Source of the DNA: Candidatus Gastranaerophilales bacterium
GTDB lineage: Bacteria > Cyanobacteriota > Vampirovibrionia > Gastranaerophilales > Gastranaerophilaceae
Direction of reading: 5' to 3'
DNA: 64,000 nucleotides
Assembly (NCBI GenBank): GCA_944322725.1
Contig: CALUPU010000002.1
Location: 1 to 64,000, forward strand
A model generated the notes under the pieces. It did no database searches. It was given only the letters and a program-made list of their open reading frames with translations, and had not been told where the DNA came from. Made by a program: the position numbers and the translations under genes. Shown here one piece after another: positions 50,761 through 59,003 of the stretch. Positions within the stretch are counted from its first letter, which is position 1; the number at the start of each line of letters is the position of its first letter.

Positions 50761-51667
50761 GGTATATCTTCTCAATGCCTTTCTCTAAAGTAAATTCAGG
50801 AACAAAACCAAGCAATTTTTCAGCTTTTGTAATATCAGGAATATTGTCAAATGTCTTGCACTCAACATTTATCTTCTCAATATTCAATTTTTTATTATAA
50901 ACTTTTTGTGAGATATTTATCAAGTCTAATATGCTGTCATTGCTTGCACCTGCAATATTAAACACATCAGACTCAGGGTATTCAACAGCTTTTACTATTG
51001 CCTGTACAGCATCATCAACATATAAAAATCTTCTTTTTTCATTTCCGGTACCGTAGAGTTTAAAACACTTATCATTTTTAACAGCATCGAGAAGTATCGG
51101 AATAATTCTTACGATAGGCTCGTTCGGACCATAAACCTGAGAAAATCTTAACATTTTTAGTACCGTACCTGTTGCCGCTGCTATTCGCCTCATATAAAAT
51201 TCACCCGATAACTTGGCAAGACCGTACGGGGTGAAGGCATTTAGTTCACAATCTTCTGTATAATTTATTTTTTCAGGTACACCGACAATATCTATTGTAC
51301 TTGTGTACACAAAATTCTTTATCCTGCCGCAAACATTCTGTGCAAACTGTACAAGCGGAATTAAAGTAGAACTGACCGCTTCTGCATAAGTTTCCTTCTT
51401 TTGTCCTATTACGGGAATATTTGCCGCCATGTAAATTGCTGCATCAAATTCACCGTATTTGTTAAATAAATCTTCGTATTGAACTGTATCAGAAGATGAC
51501 AAATCCATTTTTATATAATGAATATTATCAGTATCAGGGATATCTCTCCTTGTTATAACATAACACACGGCTCCGAACTGTGATAATATATTTACGGCCC
51601 TTTTCCCGATAAATCCTGTACCGCCCGTAATCAGTATTTTTTTGTTTTTCAAATTATCTAAGTTCAT
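50753..51667 (-). CDS. NAD-dependent epimerase/dehydratase (extended SDR)
   Basis: The 304-aa protein has the Rossmann motif ILITGGTGFIGKRAV, the catalytic YxxxK as YGLAK, and YGPNEP and FLYVDDAVQAI as in nucleotide-sugar epimerases. It begins within the last codons of the ATP-grasp gene. ATG 51667 has GGAG eleven bases upstream; ATG codons at 51676 and 51700 are possible alternatives. It probably acts on a nucleotide sugar or a similar polyol intermediate. Confidence 0.85.
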   Translation of the reverse strand: MNLDNLKNKKILITGGTGFIGKRAVNILSQFGAVCYVITRRDIPDTDNIHYIKMDLSSSDTVQYEDLFNKYGEFDAAIYMAANIPVIGQKKETYAEAVSSTLIPLVQFAQNVCGRIKNFVYTSTIDIVGVPEKINYTEDCELNAFTPYGLAKLSGEFYMRRIAAATGTVLKMLRFSQVYGPNEPIVRIIPILLDAVKNDKCFKLYGTGNEKRRFLYVDDAVQAIVKAVEYPESDVFNIAGASNDSILDLINISQKVYNKKLNIEKINVECKTFDNIPDITKAEKLLGFVPEFTLEKGIEKIYHE

Positions 51668-52613
51668 AAGTCTCATATCTCCTGGCATATATTTTGTCAT
51701 ATTTTAGATTTTTATCAATATCTATTTCCTGTCCGCTGAATATTTTTATCTGGTTTTCAATTATATCCAAGCCTGAACGCATACTATAATCAGTACCAGC
51801 TGACATTCTGGGGTTGATCTCTATCAAATAATATTTTCCTTTATCAAAAATATACTCACAATTACCTGCACCGTAAAAGCCTATAAGATTTATCAGCCTG
51901 TTTGTTACATCTTCAAGATATTCATTTTTAACGGTTTTTACAACTACACCGCACCCGTTTTTATTTCTGACTAGTTCCTGTCTTACAAGCGATACAAATT
52001 TGTTATGTTTTATATCATTTACAAATTCTACGGTAAAAAATTCACCTTCAACATATTCCTGAACAATATATTCACTTGCATCAATATCCGTCATATACAA
52101 ATCAAGTTCTGCTTTGTTGTTAATTTTCTTACAGCCGTTGCTCGCCCGCCCGCTTGAAGGTTTTACAAAAACAGGAAAGCTAAGCTTCGTTGCATCAACA
52201 TCCGCAAGACAAGAAGTTTTTGTGTATATTTCAGGAAGATTCTCTTTAACTGTTTCAAATGTTTTAAACTTATTTCTGCATATACCTACAGATTCTGCAG
52301 AAGAACAGCATACAGTAGTACCGGCTGCTTCAAACAAATGTTTGTTCTGAGCGAGAAAATAAACTTCTTCATCAATTACGGGAAATAAAAAATCAATTCT
52401 CTCTTTTTTACATATATTTAATAAGGATTGCTTATAATCTTCCATTTCATAGATGCTCGGAACTCTGTAAAATTTATCAATCTCAAAAGAAGCCGGGATA
52501 TATTCAGCAGGATAAATATCTGTACCCACAACATAATTATCAGGCGTTTCTTTTAGATACTTGGCAACAGTTGAATTATTATTAGTACCTACTGCTGTTA
52601 AAAGAAACCTCAT
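51654..52613 (-). CDS. ATP-grasp ligase (carbamoyl-phosphate-synthase-like)
   Basis: The 319-aa protein has an N-terminal Rossmann-like domain (RFLLTAVGTNNNSTVAKYL) followed by an ATP-grasp domain with FVKPSSGRASNGCKKI, YIVQEYVEGEFFTVEF and the metal site YLIEINPRMSAGTD. Such enzymes join a carboxylate to an amine using ATP. It is the first gene of a four-gene operon; a TATAAT on the - strand at about 52690-52695 may be its -10. The product is not predictable from sequence. Confidence 0.82.
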   Translation of the reverse strand: MRFLLTAVGTNNNSTVAKYLKETPDNYVVGTDIYPAEYIPASFEIDKFYRVPSIYEMEDYKQSLLNICKKERIDFLFPVIDEEVYFLAQNKHLFEAAGTTVCCSSAESVGICRNKFKTFETVKENLPEIYTKTSCLADVDATKLSFPVFVKPSSGRASNGCKKINNKAELDLYMTDIDASEYIVQEYVEGEFFTVEFVNDIKHNKFVSLVRQELVRNKNGCGVVVKTVKNEYLEDVTNRLINLIGFYGAGNCEYIFDKGKYYLIEINPRMSAGTDYSMRSGLDIIENQIKIFSGQEIDIDKNLKYDKIYARRYETYELR

Positions 52614-52721
52614 TAAATAACCTCTTTCATCCCGTGAACATCAAATTAACATTATTATTTTACAGCAAAAAAATAAAAAAAGCCCGCTATTATACATTGT
52701 TTGATTGTATTAAAATGAAAA

Positions 52722-53615
52722 TTAATCACCCAATTTTTTATGCAGCTTTTCTAAAAAAAGCTTTGCAGCAGGAGAGAAAACCTGATATTTTTTCCATACA
52801 ATATCCAATCCCGATTCCAGCTTAGGGTAAAGCGGTCTGAAACACAAATCACTTTCTTTTGATGTATCAGCAAGTTTGTCGAGCGTAATTGCATACCCTA
52901 CTCCTGCTTTAACCATTATTGCTGCATTGTATACAAGATTATATGTTGCAGCTATATATAAATCTTCATACTTATCGCCAAACCAATTCAAAAATCCACT
53001 GTCTTTTGCATATTTGGGAGACATCTGCCGGGACGCCAGCAATGGAATATTAATCAAATCCTCAAGTACTATATCTTTTTTTCCGGACAATGGACTGTCT
53101 TTTCGCATGATGACACCCCATACATCCTTTTGAGGAAGGGAAAGACTGTCATATTTTGATACATCCACAGGCTGAATCAAAATGCCAAAATCAAGCAATC
53201 CTCTATCAAGTTTTTCAGTAACATCTTCCGCATTTCCGGAATAAATATGAAATTTGACAGCAGGAAATTCAGATTGTATTTCCTTTATAATTTCAGCAAT
53301 GTACTTCATACAATCAGATTCACCACCGCCAATATAAATATCACCGCTCAATGTTTCATTTATAGATTGAAATTCCGAACGCGTCTTTTCAACAAGTTCA
53401 ACAATTTCTTCAGCTCTTTTTTGCAGAATCATCCCCTCGGGAGTAAGTGTGACTCTATATTTTCCGCGAATCAAAAGTTTTTGTTTTAATTCTTTCTCCA
53501 AATCTTGCAGCTGCCTGCTCAAAGTTGGCTGCGTCAGATGCAAAGAATTTGCAGCCCCCGTTATACTGCCTTCTCTCGCCACTGCAAGAAAATATTTGAG
53601 TACTCGTATTTCCAT
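52722..53615 (-). CDS. LysR-family transcriptional regulator
   Basis: The 297-aa protein has the LysR winged helix (1-60, VLKYFLAVAREGSITGAANSLHLTQPTLS split as VLKYFLAVAREGSITGAA and LHLTQPTLSRQL) and a periplasmic-binding-protein-like effector domain. It lies back to back with two alpha/beta hydrolase genes, the usual arrangement for a regulator and its target, and 108 bp upstream of the ATP-grasp operon on the same strand. The inducer is unknown. Confidence 0.93.
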   Translation of the reverse strand: MEIRVLKYFLAVAREGSITGAANSLHLTQPTLSRQLQDLEKELKQKLLIRGKYRVTLTPEGMILQKRAEEIVELVEKTRSEFQSINETLSGDIYIGGGESDCMKYIAEIIKEIQSEFPAVKFHIYSGNAEDVTEKLDRGLLDFGILIQPVDVSKYDSLSLPQKDVWGVIMRKDSPLSGKKDIVLEDLINIPLLASRQMSPKYAKDSGFLNWFGDKYEDLYIAATYNLVYNAAIMVKAGVGYAITLDKLADTSKESDLCFRPLYPKLESGLDIVWKKYQVFSPAAKLFLEKLHKKLGD

Positions 53616-53658
53616 AATTTAACAATACAAAACTAAATTATACCCGTCAAGCATTTTT

Positions 53659-53679
53659 AAATATTGAATATAAGTATTT
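53659..53679. promoter_or_regulatory. candidate LysR-type operator
   Basis: AAATA-N11-TATTT is a dyad with the 11-base spacing typical of LysR boxes, centred in the 110-bp gap between the regulator and the divergent hydrolase operon. The gap is AT-rich, so chance is possible. Confidence 0.4.
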
Positions 53680-53725
53680 GCTATTTTTAAAAAATCATAA
53701 ATAATAAAAAAAGGGATTATAACTT

Positions 53726-54616
53726 ATGGATATTATAAAAGTCAACACAAAAAGAGGTCTTGAACTAAAAGGCGCAATATTTGCCCCCTCGCAGACAGAT
53801 ACAGTGCTCGTTATGCTTACAGGAATCTGTTCAAATATTTTTCAAAATGAACTTTTGTATTCAACAGGAAAGCTTCTTGAAGAAAATGGCATAGCAACAA
53901 TCATCGCACATGCACATGATTCTTTCTCATGCTTTGCGTATTCTGATTTATCAACAGGCAAACAAAAGCACACTGGTGTGTTCAATGATGATTTTAATAT
54001 GGTTTACGAAGATGTTGATAGCTATGTTAAATATGCAAAAGAACTCGGGTTCAAAAATATAATCCTTGCCGGACACTCTCTTGGTTCAAACAAAATTATT
54101 CATTATCTTGGAAACACGAATAATAATTTTGTGGATTATTTTATAGTATCTTCTCCGATTGATATTATGCACTGGTGGAGTGTTATGCCAAATATAGATA
54201 AATGCTTTGCAATGGCTAAAGATTGGGTAGACAAAGGTCATGGCGATGATATACTCCCGTTTTTGTTCGGAGGCTTTTCTCCTATGACAGCAAACACCGT
54301 ACTGGGATTTTACAATGCGGATAATCTGAAAAACTGTCCTGTTTTAAGTAAAAAAGGCGAAACAGATTCATTGTATAATATCAAACCAAACGGTTCCTTT
54401 ATAATAGGTTCCAAAGATTCCGTAGTCGGTGAAAGCCCAAAAAGATTTATGGAAACTCTAAATTCCCTGACAAAATATCCTCAAAAAAATCAAGTAATCG
54501 AAGTTATTGGAGCCAGTCATATATTTTACGGAATGCACGATGTATATGCTAGAACAATCGTAAACTGCATTCAAAATCATTTTTTGTCAAATAAAAAGGA
54601 GAACAGTAATGTTTAA
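53726..54616 (+). CDS. alpha/beta hydrolase
   Basis: The 296-aa protein has the Ser elbow LAGHSLGSNKI (S118), an early strand VLVMLTGICSN and a late histidine in IGASHIFYG. An acid is likely in GSKDSVV. No signal peptide is seen, so it acts in the cytoplasm. The next gene overlaps it by 8 bp. The substrate may be an ester or peptide-like compound sensed by the divergent LysR regulator. Confidence 0.82.
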   Translation: MDIIKVNTKRGLELKGAIFAPSQTDTVLVMLTGICSNIFQNELLYSTGKLLEENGIATIIAHAHDSFSCFAYSDLSTGKQKHTGVFNDDFNMVYEDVDSYVKYAKELGFKNIILAGHSLGSNKIIHYLGNTNNNFVDYFIVSSPIDIMHWWSVMPNIDKCFAMAKDWVDKGHGDDILPFLFGGFSPMTANTVLGFYNADNLKNCPVLSKKGETDSLYNIKPNGSFIIGSKDSVVGESPKRFMETLNSLTKYPQKNQVIEVIGASHIFYGMHDVYARTIVNCIQNHFLSNKKENSNV

Positions 54617-55637
54617 AAATATTCTGCTTTTCTGTTTTACTTTTATATTAATAATAGGAGGCAATCTTATGAGTAATGCAAAAGATAATGATTGGGACAA
54701 AACCTTTACAAAAAGCGATAAAGTTAATGTAGAAAAGGTTCATTTTAAAAACAGATACGGTATAGAACTGACAGGTGACTTATATATCCCTAAAAATTCG
54801 TCTGAAAAAAATTTACCGGCAATTGCCATAAGCGGTCCTTTCGGTGCAGTCAAAGAGCAAGCTTCAGGTCTGTATGCACAAACACTTGCACAACGAGGGT
54901 TTATCACACTTGCATTTGACCCGTCTTTCACAGGCGAGAGTTCCGGTGAGCCTAGAAATGTTGCATCCCCTGATATCAATACGGAAGATTTTTCAGCTGC
55001 AGTTGATTTTTTGTGTAATCAAAAAAATGTAGACCCTGATAAAATTGGTATTCTTGGTATTTGCGGCTTCGGCGGAATGGGACTGAATGCTGCGGCAATT
55101 GATACAAGAATAAAAGCAACCGTAACCTCTACAATGTATGATATGTCAAGGGTTAACGCCAAAGGATATTTTGATTCATTGGATAAAAAATCAAGATACG
55201 AATTAAAACAAACTCTAAACAGACAAAGAACAGAAGATTACAAAAACGGTACTTATGCAAAAGCTGCAGGATTACCCGGGAAGTTAATCGGTAAAGAGCC
55301 GCAGTTTGTACAGGATTATTACAGTTACTACAAAACACCGCGCGGTTTTCATAAACGTTCCATTAATTCAAATGGAAACTGGAATATGACATCTTCTCTG
55401 TCTTTTATTAATATGCCGATACTCATATACAGTGATGAAATTCAAAGTGCAATATTAATGTTACACGGAGAAAAAGCACACAGCAGATATTTTAGTGAAG
55501 ATGCTTTTAAAAAACTTAAAGGTGACAATAAGGAATTATTAATCATTAAAGGTGCAAACCATGTAGATCTATATGACAATCCGGAAAAAATACCTTTTGA
55601 TAAAATTGAAAATTTTTATAAAAAATATTTAAAATAG
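54609..55637 (+). CDS. exported or membrane-anchored alpha/beta hydrolase, DLH/YcjY-like
   Basis: The 342-aa protein starts with a hydrophobic segment (5-20) that may be a signal peptide or anchor. It has the elbow GILGICGFGGMG with Cys152 as the probable nucleophile, as in YcjY and dienelactone hydrolase relatives; the acidic residue is in the region after 265 and the histidine in KGANHVDLYD. An internal ATG at 54669 with GGAGG upstream could give a cytosolic form beginning SNAKDND. It is cotranscribed with the preceding hydrolase. Confidence 0.8.
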   Translation: MFKNILLFCFTFILIIGGNLMSNAKDNDWDKTFTKSDKVNVEKVHFKNRYGIELTGDLYIPKNSSEKNLPAIAISGPFGAVKEQASGLYAQTLAQRGFITLAFDPSFTGESSGEPRNVASPDINTEDFSAAVDFLCNQKNVDPDKIGILGICGFGGMGLNAAAIDTRIKATVTSTMYDMSRVNAKGYFDSLDKKSRYELKQTLNRQRTEDYKNGTYAKAAGLPGKLIGKEPQFVQDYYSYYKTPRGFHKRSINSNGNWNMTSSLSFINMPILIYSDEIQSAILMLHGEKAHSRYFSEDAFKKLKGDNKELLIIKGANHVDLYDNPEKIPFDKIENFYKKYLK

Positions 55638-55729
55638 TTTTTACAAAGCTTAATATTTTAATTCTTGAACAGCAAAATTTCTGTTTTTTGAACTTATATA
55701 AATAAGGTCACAATCCGGAGGTTCGCAAT

Positions 55730-56932
55730 ATGCTTATCCTGAACAACTCTTACTCAAATATTTATGCCGGTAAAACAAAAAACAGAAATTTTTACAACGC
55801 AACGCTGACAAATAATACTTCGAATACCGCTGACAATTACACTCTTTCTTTTTATAACTCAAGCAGAAACTCTGTACCCGTTGATTTTAAATACAATACG
55901 AAAATATCTTTCGGTGAATTTTTCGACCCTAACAGAACAATTCCTCATATTGACTATGAAGAATATAAAGCAATGACCGAAAGTACCAAAAAGAGGTTCA
56001 GGAAAAAATATAATGAATTTATGAAAGCCGTAGACGAAGAAGAACTGGTTGACCTGAAATATAAATACATGCCTCTCAAAGAAAACAGAGATATGGAAAA
56101 TTTTATAAAAATCTCCAAAATTTATACAAAATATAAAGACAATCCGATTATATGCCTTGGCCGCAGCCCAAAATGGTTTTTAAATACCGCATTATGGATG
56201 AAAGACGGTATAAATGATTACAAATTTGTTGCGTTTTCTAAATTCTGGTACAGACCTGACAGCCATGGTTATAAAAGAATGGATAGTATGGCACCAACGC
56301 CAAAAGAAGAAACAGCTTACAGAAACTACCTCAAAAGAATAAAAGCAGATCCTAAAACAATTGTTGATAACATGGAAAAAACAGGTAAAAAAACAATAAT
56401 CACTGACTATATCTGTTCAGGTAAGGGAGCATGTTCATTTCTGGATGTATTGTCACGATATGCAGACGATTTAGGGATATTGGAAAAATTTGCAAAATCG
56501 ATTCAAATTGTCGGTATCGGCTCAATGGATTACATGGAAGAGTTAAACCCCTTTGCTGAATATATATCAATCCCGAGAGTACCAATGCCTGACAAACTCA
56601 GACCTTATAAAAATGAAATAAAACAAGAATATTATGATATTGATTACAGGGTTTTTGAAGAAATGCTTCTGAACCAGAATACTAATGAATGCCGCTCTAC
56701 ATATTACCCGCATGAAACCTGGACAATATACAGACCTGACCAGTTCAAAACAGGTTTAATTAAAGATTTGAAAAAGGTAAAAGAAATGGCAAAAAAATTA
56801 AAAACAAAAAAAGATTCCATGTCATCATTTACGCCTGCAATGTACGATTTCAGAAACCTGTTAAACTTCCATATTCTTGATGAACTGGATAAAAGAGACC
56901 TGCTGAAAGAGACTCATCGCTCTAAAATGTAA
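55730..56932 (+). CDS. phosphoribosyltransferase-like orphan with N-terminal SFG motif
   Basis: The 400-aa protein starts with a 55-residue Asn/Ser/Thr-rich disordered leader that ends in TKISFGEFF (57-65). The middle region recalls type I phosphoribosyltransferases: IICLGRSPKWFLNTAL (140-155) as the first loop and TIITDYICSGKGACSFLDVL (222-241) in place of the PRPP-binding DD-x2-x-SGxT loop. Only one acidic residue (D226) precedes the loop, so catalysis is uncertain. No membrane helix is seen. A strong CGGAGG site precedes the ATG. Confidence 0.65.
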   Translation: MLILNNSYSNIYAGKTKNRNFYNATLTNNTSNTADNYTLSFYNSSRNSVPVDFKYNTKISFGEFFDPNRTIPHIDYEEYKAMTESTKKRFRKKYNEFMKAVDEEELVDLKYKYMPLKENRDMENFIKISKIYTKYKDNPIICLGRSPKWFLNTALWMKDGINDYKFVAFSKFWYRPDSHGYKRMDSMAPTPKEETAYRNYLKRIKADPKTIVDNMEKTGKKTIITDYICSGKGACSFLDVLSRYADDLGILEKFAKSIQIVGIGSMDYMEELNPFAEYISIPRVPMPDKLRPYKNEIKQEYYDIDYRVFEEMLLNQNTNECRSTYYPHETWTIYRPDQFKTGLIKDLKKVKEMAKKLKTKKDSMSSFTPAMYDFRNLLNFHILDELDKRDLLKETHRSKM

Positions 56933-56937
56933 AAAAC

Positions 56938-56963
56938 AGGCTTCGGATTTTTGCGAAGCTTTT
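56938..56963 (+). terminator. weak terminator after the PRT-like gene
   Basis: GCTTCG-N8-CGAAGC followed by TTTTGC lies just after the stop codon. The T-run is short. Confidence 0.55.
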
Positions 56964-57059
56964 GCAGGTTAAATTCTAAGCGGTACATATTTTTTCTGTC
57001 AATTTTTTTTCGTTTTTATGTTTTATACTAACTAAAAATATTTAACAGCTTACAAACTT

Positions 57060-58934
57060 ATGCAAATTAACCAGATACCTTCTTTTAAAGCAATACAATT
57101 AAATAATACAGAAAAAGAAAAAGCCAAACTTGTCTTTGACGCTTTTAAATCTGATTCAACAGAAAGACAGGAGCAAACACTCAAAAATGATTTATTGCAA
57201 ATATTTGATAAACACTTGCAACAAGAAGCATTAAAAAAAAGTTATTTGTGTCAGGATAAAGAAAATTATTTACAAAATCTGTATCTGCACTTCTTTGAAA
57301 CTATAGAACATATAAAATCAAAAGCAAACCCGCTGGATTTACTGATTGAATCCATTGATAAACACAAAGTACAGGAAGATGATGCTAAAACAAAATACAA
57401 GCGTATAAAAATTTATTCCATTGATGACTTAACGCCTTACAGTACCACATCCTATGAAAAAACATATGTGAATCTCAAAACGGCTGACGATCTGCCCGTT
57501 TATACCAGTGCACCATCACTTGAAGAACGCAGGGAATCAAAATCAAAGTTTAAAAAACTTATCTCTTCCACAAACCTTACAAAATCACAAAGCCAAGCGC
57601 TTACTCTGCGTTCTTCCGGCAAAACATATAAGCAAATATCAGAAAAATTACATACATCAAAAACTAACACCATATACAAGGTAAGCACTGCAATTGCAAA
57701 AATTCAAAATGAAAATAATATTCTTAGTATAAAAATTAAAAATCAGGCAGAAGCTTTTAAAACCAACTTCAAGACGAACAAAACATTAAAAGAAATAGAA
57801 CAGCTTCTAATAAAAAACCCTTACTTAATAAGTTATGACATAGAAAAAATGGCAGACAATGTAGAAAAGACAGCAAAAAATCTTGGTCTTTCAACAAAAG
57901 ATTATTTTAACTGTGTACTTAGTGTTCCGGGACTTTTTGCACAAAAACCCGAAACTATAACAAACAATGTAAAATTGGCAGCAAAAAAACTCAATCTGCC
58001 TGTAAATACATACTTAAATGCCTGTTTAAAAATTTGCACTCTTTTTTGTCTAAAGCCTGAAACTATTGAAACAAATGTAAATTCAATGGTCGGTTATTTT
58101 AATTTTGACAGAGATAAATATATTAAATCTGCACTAAGACAACCCCAACTGTTTTACCAAAAACCCTCAACTTTAATTGAAAATATTGAACAAGTATCAG
58201 AAATGATTCATGTTGACCCTATTCAATATGGCTCAGCGTGCCTCAAACAACCATCTTTGTTTGTTATTAAAAGTAGAACAATTTTGTCTAATATCGAACA
58301 AAGTTCTAATTGTTTAGATATCTCCAAAGCGGACTTTATCAAAATTGGACTTATTCAACCGCAATTATTTTTGCAAAAGCCACAAACTATACTAAACAAT
58401 GTAACAGAATACTGTAAATTATTAAATATGTCGAAAAAAGAATTTATGAAAATAGCATTAAAATACCCTGCATTGTTAAACCAAAGAGCTGATACCAATA
58501 TGGAACATATAAAAGAATCAGCTAAATTGTTAGAAGTTTCTGAAAAAGAACTTTTGGAACAAGCTGCAATCTCACCATTTTTATTTGGGTACAATCCAGA
58601 GAAAATTAAACACAAAGCCGACATCGCTTTATTATACAAACAAATAAAAGGAAAGCAGAATGAAAATATCATAAAAGCAATCCGTACGATAACAGACGAA
58701 ACACATTTTGATATAATTTTAAAATATATTCTCCAAAAACAACTGGGGATATCACTCAAAAACAAAAATTTACACCAAAATATTCAAAATTTTATAACAA
58801 TCAATGAAAATAAAAAAATAAAAGTACAGCTGCCGCAAAATCCTGTAACCAAAGAATTTATTGACTATGTGAATAATCTGTCACTAACATCTGCGGGGAA
58901 ACATATCTTTGATTTTAAAATAAAAAATGTCTAG
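57060..58934 (+). CDS. helix-turn-helix protein with eight 36-residue mTERF-like repeats
   Basis: The 624-aa protein has no close match I can name. It begins MQINQIPSFKAI, like other SFG/SFK-tagged orphans here. A LuxR/sigma-region-4-type helix-turn-helix lies at about 172-215 (LTKSQSQALTLRSSGKTYKQ). Residues 254-530 are eight repeats with exact 36-residue spacing: the proline (Cys in repeat 3) falls at 254, 290, 326, 362, 398, 434, 470 and 506. The consensus is PxLFxxKPxTIxxNVx6Lx7Yx4L. This resembles mTERF helical repeats, which bind nucleic acid in mitochondria and plastids. No ribosome-binding site is evident. Confidence 0.75.
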   Translation: MQINQIPSFKAIQLNNTEKEKAKLVFDAFKSDSTERQEQTLKNDLLQIFDKHLQQEALKKSYLCQDKENYLQNLYLHFFETIEHIKSKANPLDLLIESIDKHKVQEDDAKTKYKRIKIYSIDDLTPYSTTSYEKTYVNLKTADDLPVYTSAPSLEERRESKSKFKKLISSTNLTKSQSQALTLRSSGKTYKQISEKLHTSKTNTIYKVSTAIAKIQNENNILSIKIKNQAEAFKTNFKTNKTLKEIEQLLIKNPYLISYDIEKMADNVEKTAKNLGLSTKDYFNCVLSVPGLFAQKPETITNNVKLAAKKLNLPVNTYLNACLKICTLFCLKPETIETNVNSMVGYFNFDRDKYIKSALRQPQLFYQKPSTLIENIEQVSEMIHVDPIQYGSACLKQPSLFVIKSRTILSNIEQSSNCLDISKADFIKIGLIQPQLFLQKPQTILNNVTEYCKLLNMSKKEFMKIALKYPALLNQRADTNMEHIKESAKLLEVSEKELLEQAAISPFLFGYNPEKIKHKADIALLYKQIKGKQNENIIKAIRTITDETHFDIILKYILQKQLGISLKNKNLHQNIQNFITINENKKIKVQLPQNPVTKEFIDYVNNLSLTSAGKHIFDFKIKNV

Positions 58935-58946
58935 TACAACAGGTAT

Positions 58947-58981
58947 AAAAAACAGACTCCGGAAACTTCCGGAGCCTGTTT
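58947..58981 (-). terminator. fusA terminator
   Basis: AACAGACTCCGGAA and TTCCGGAGCCTGTT form a 14-bp stem with one mismatch and a 2-base loop. On the - strand a T-run follows, making it the end of fusA; it may also stop the convergent repeat-protein gene. Confidence 0.88.
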
Positions 58982-59003
58982 AATTTTATCAATCTTAGAA
59001 AAA

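Noticed and set aside
48610-58940. Integrated prophage or conjugative element
   Set aside because: No integrase, phage structural gene, relaxase or transposase is present; the genes are metabolic, regulatory or orphan.
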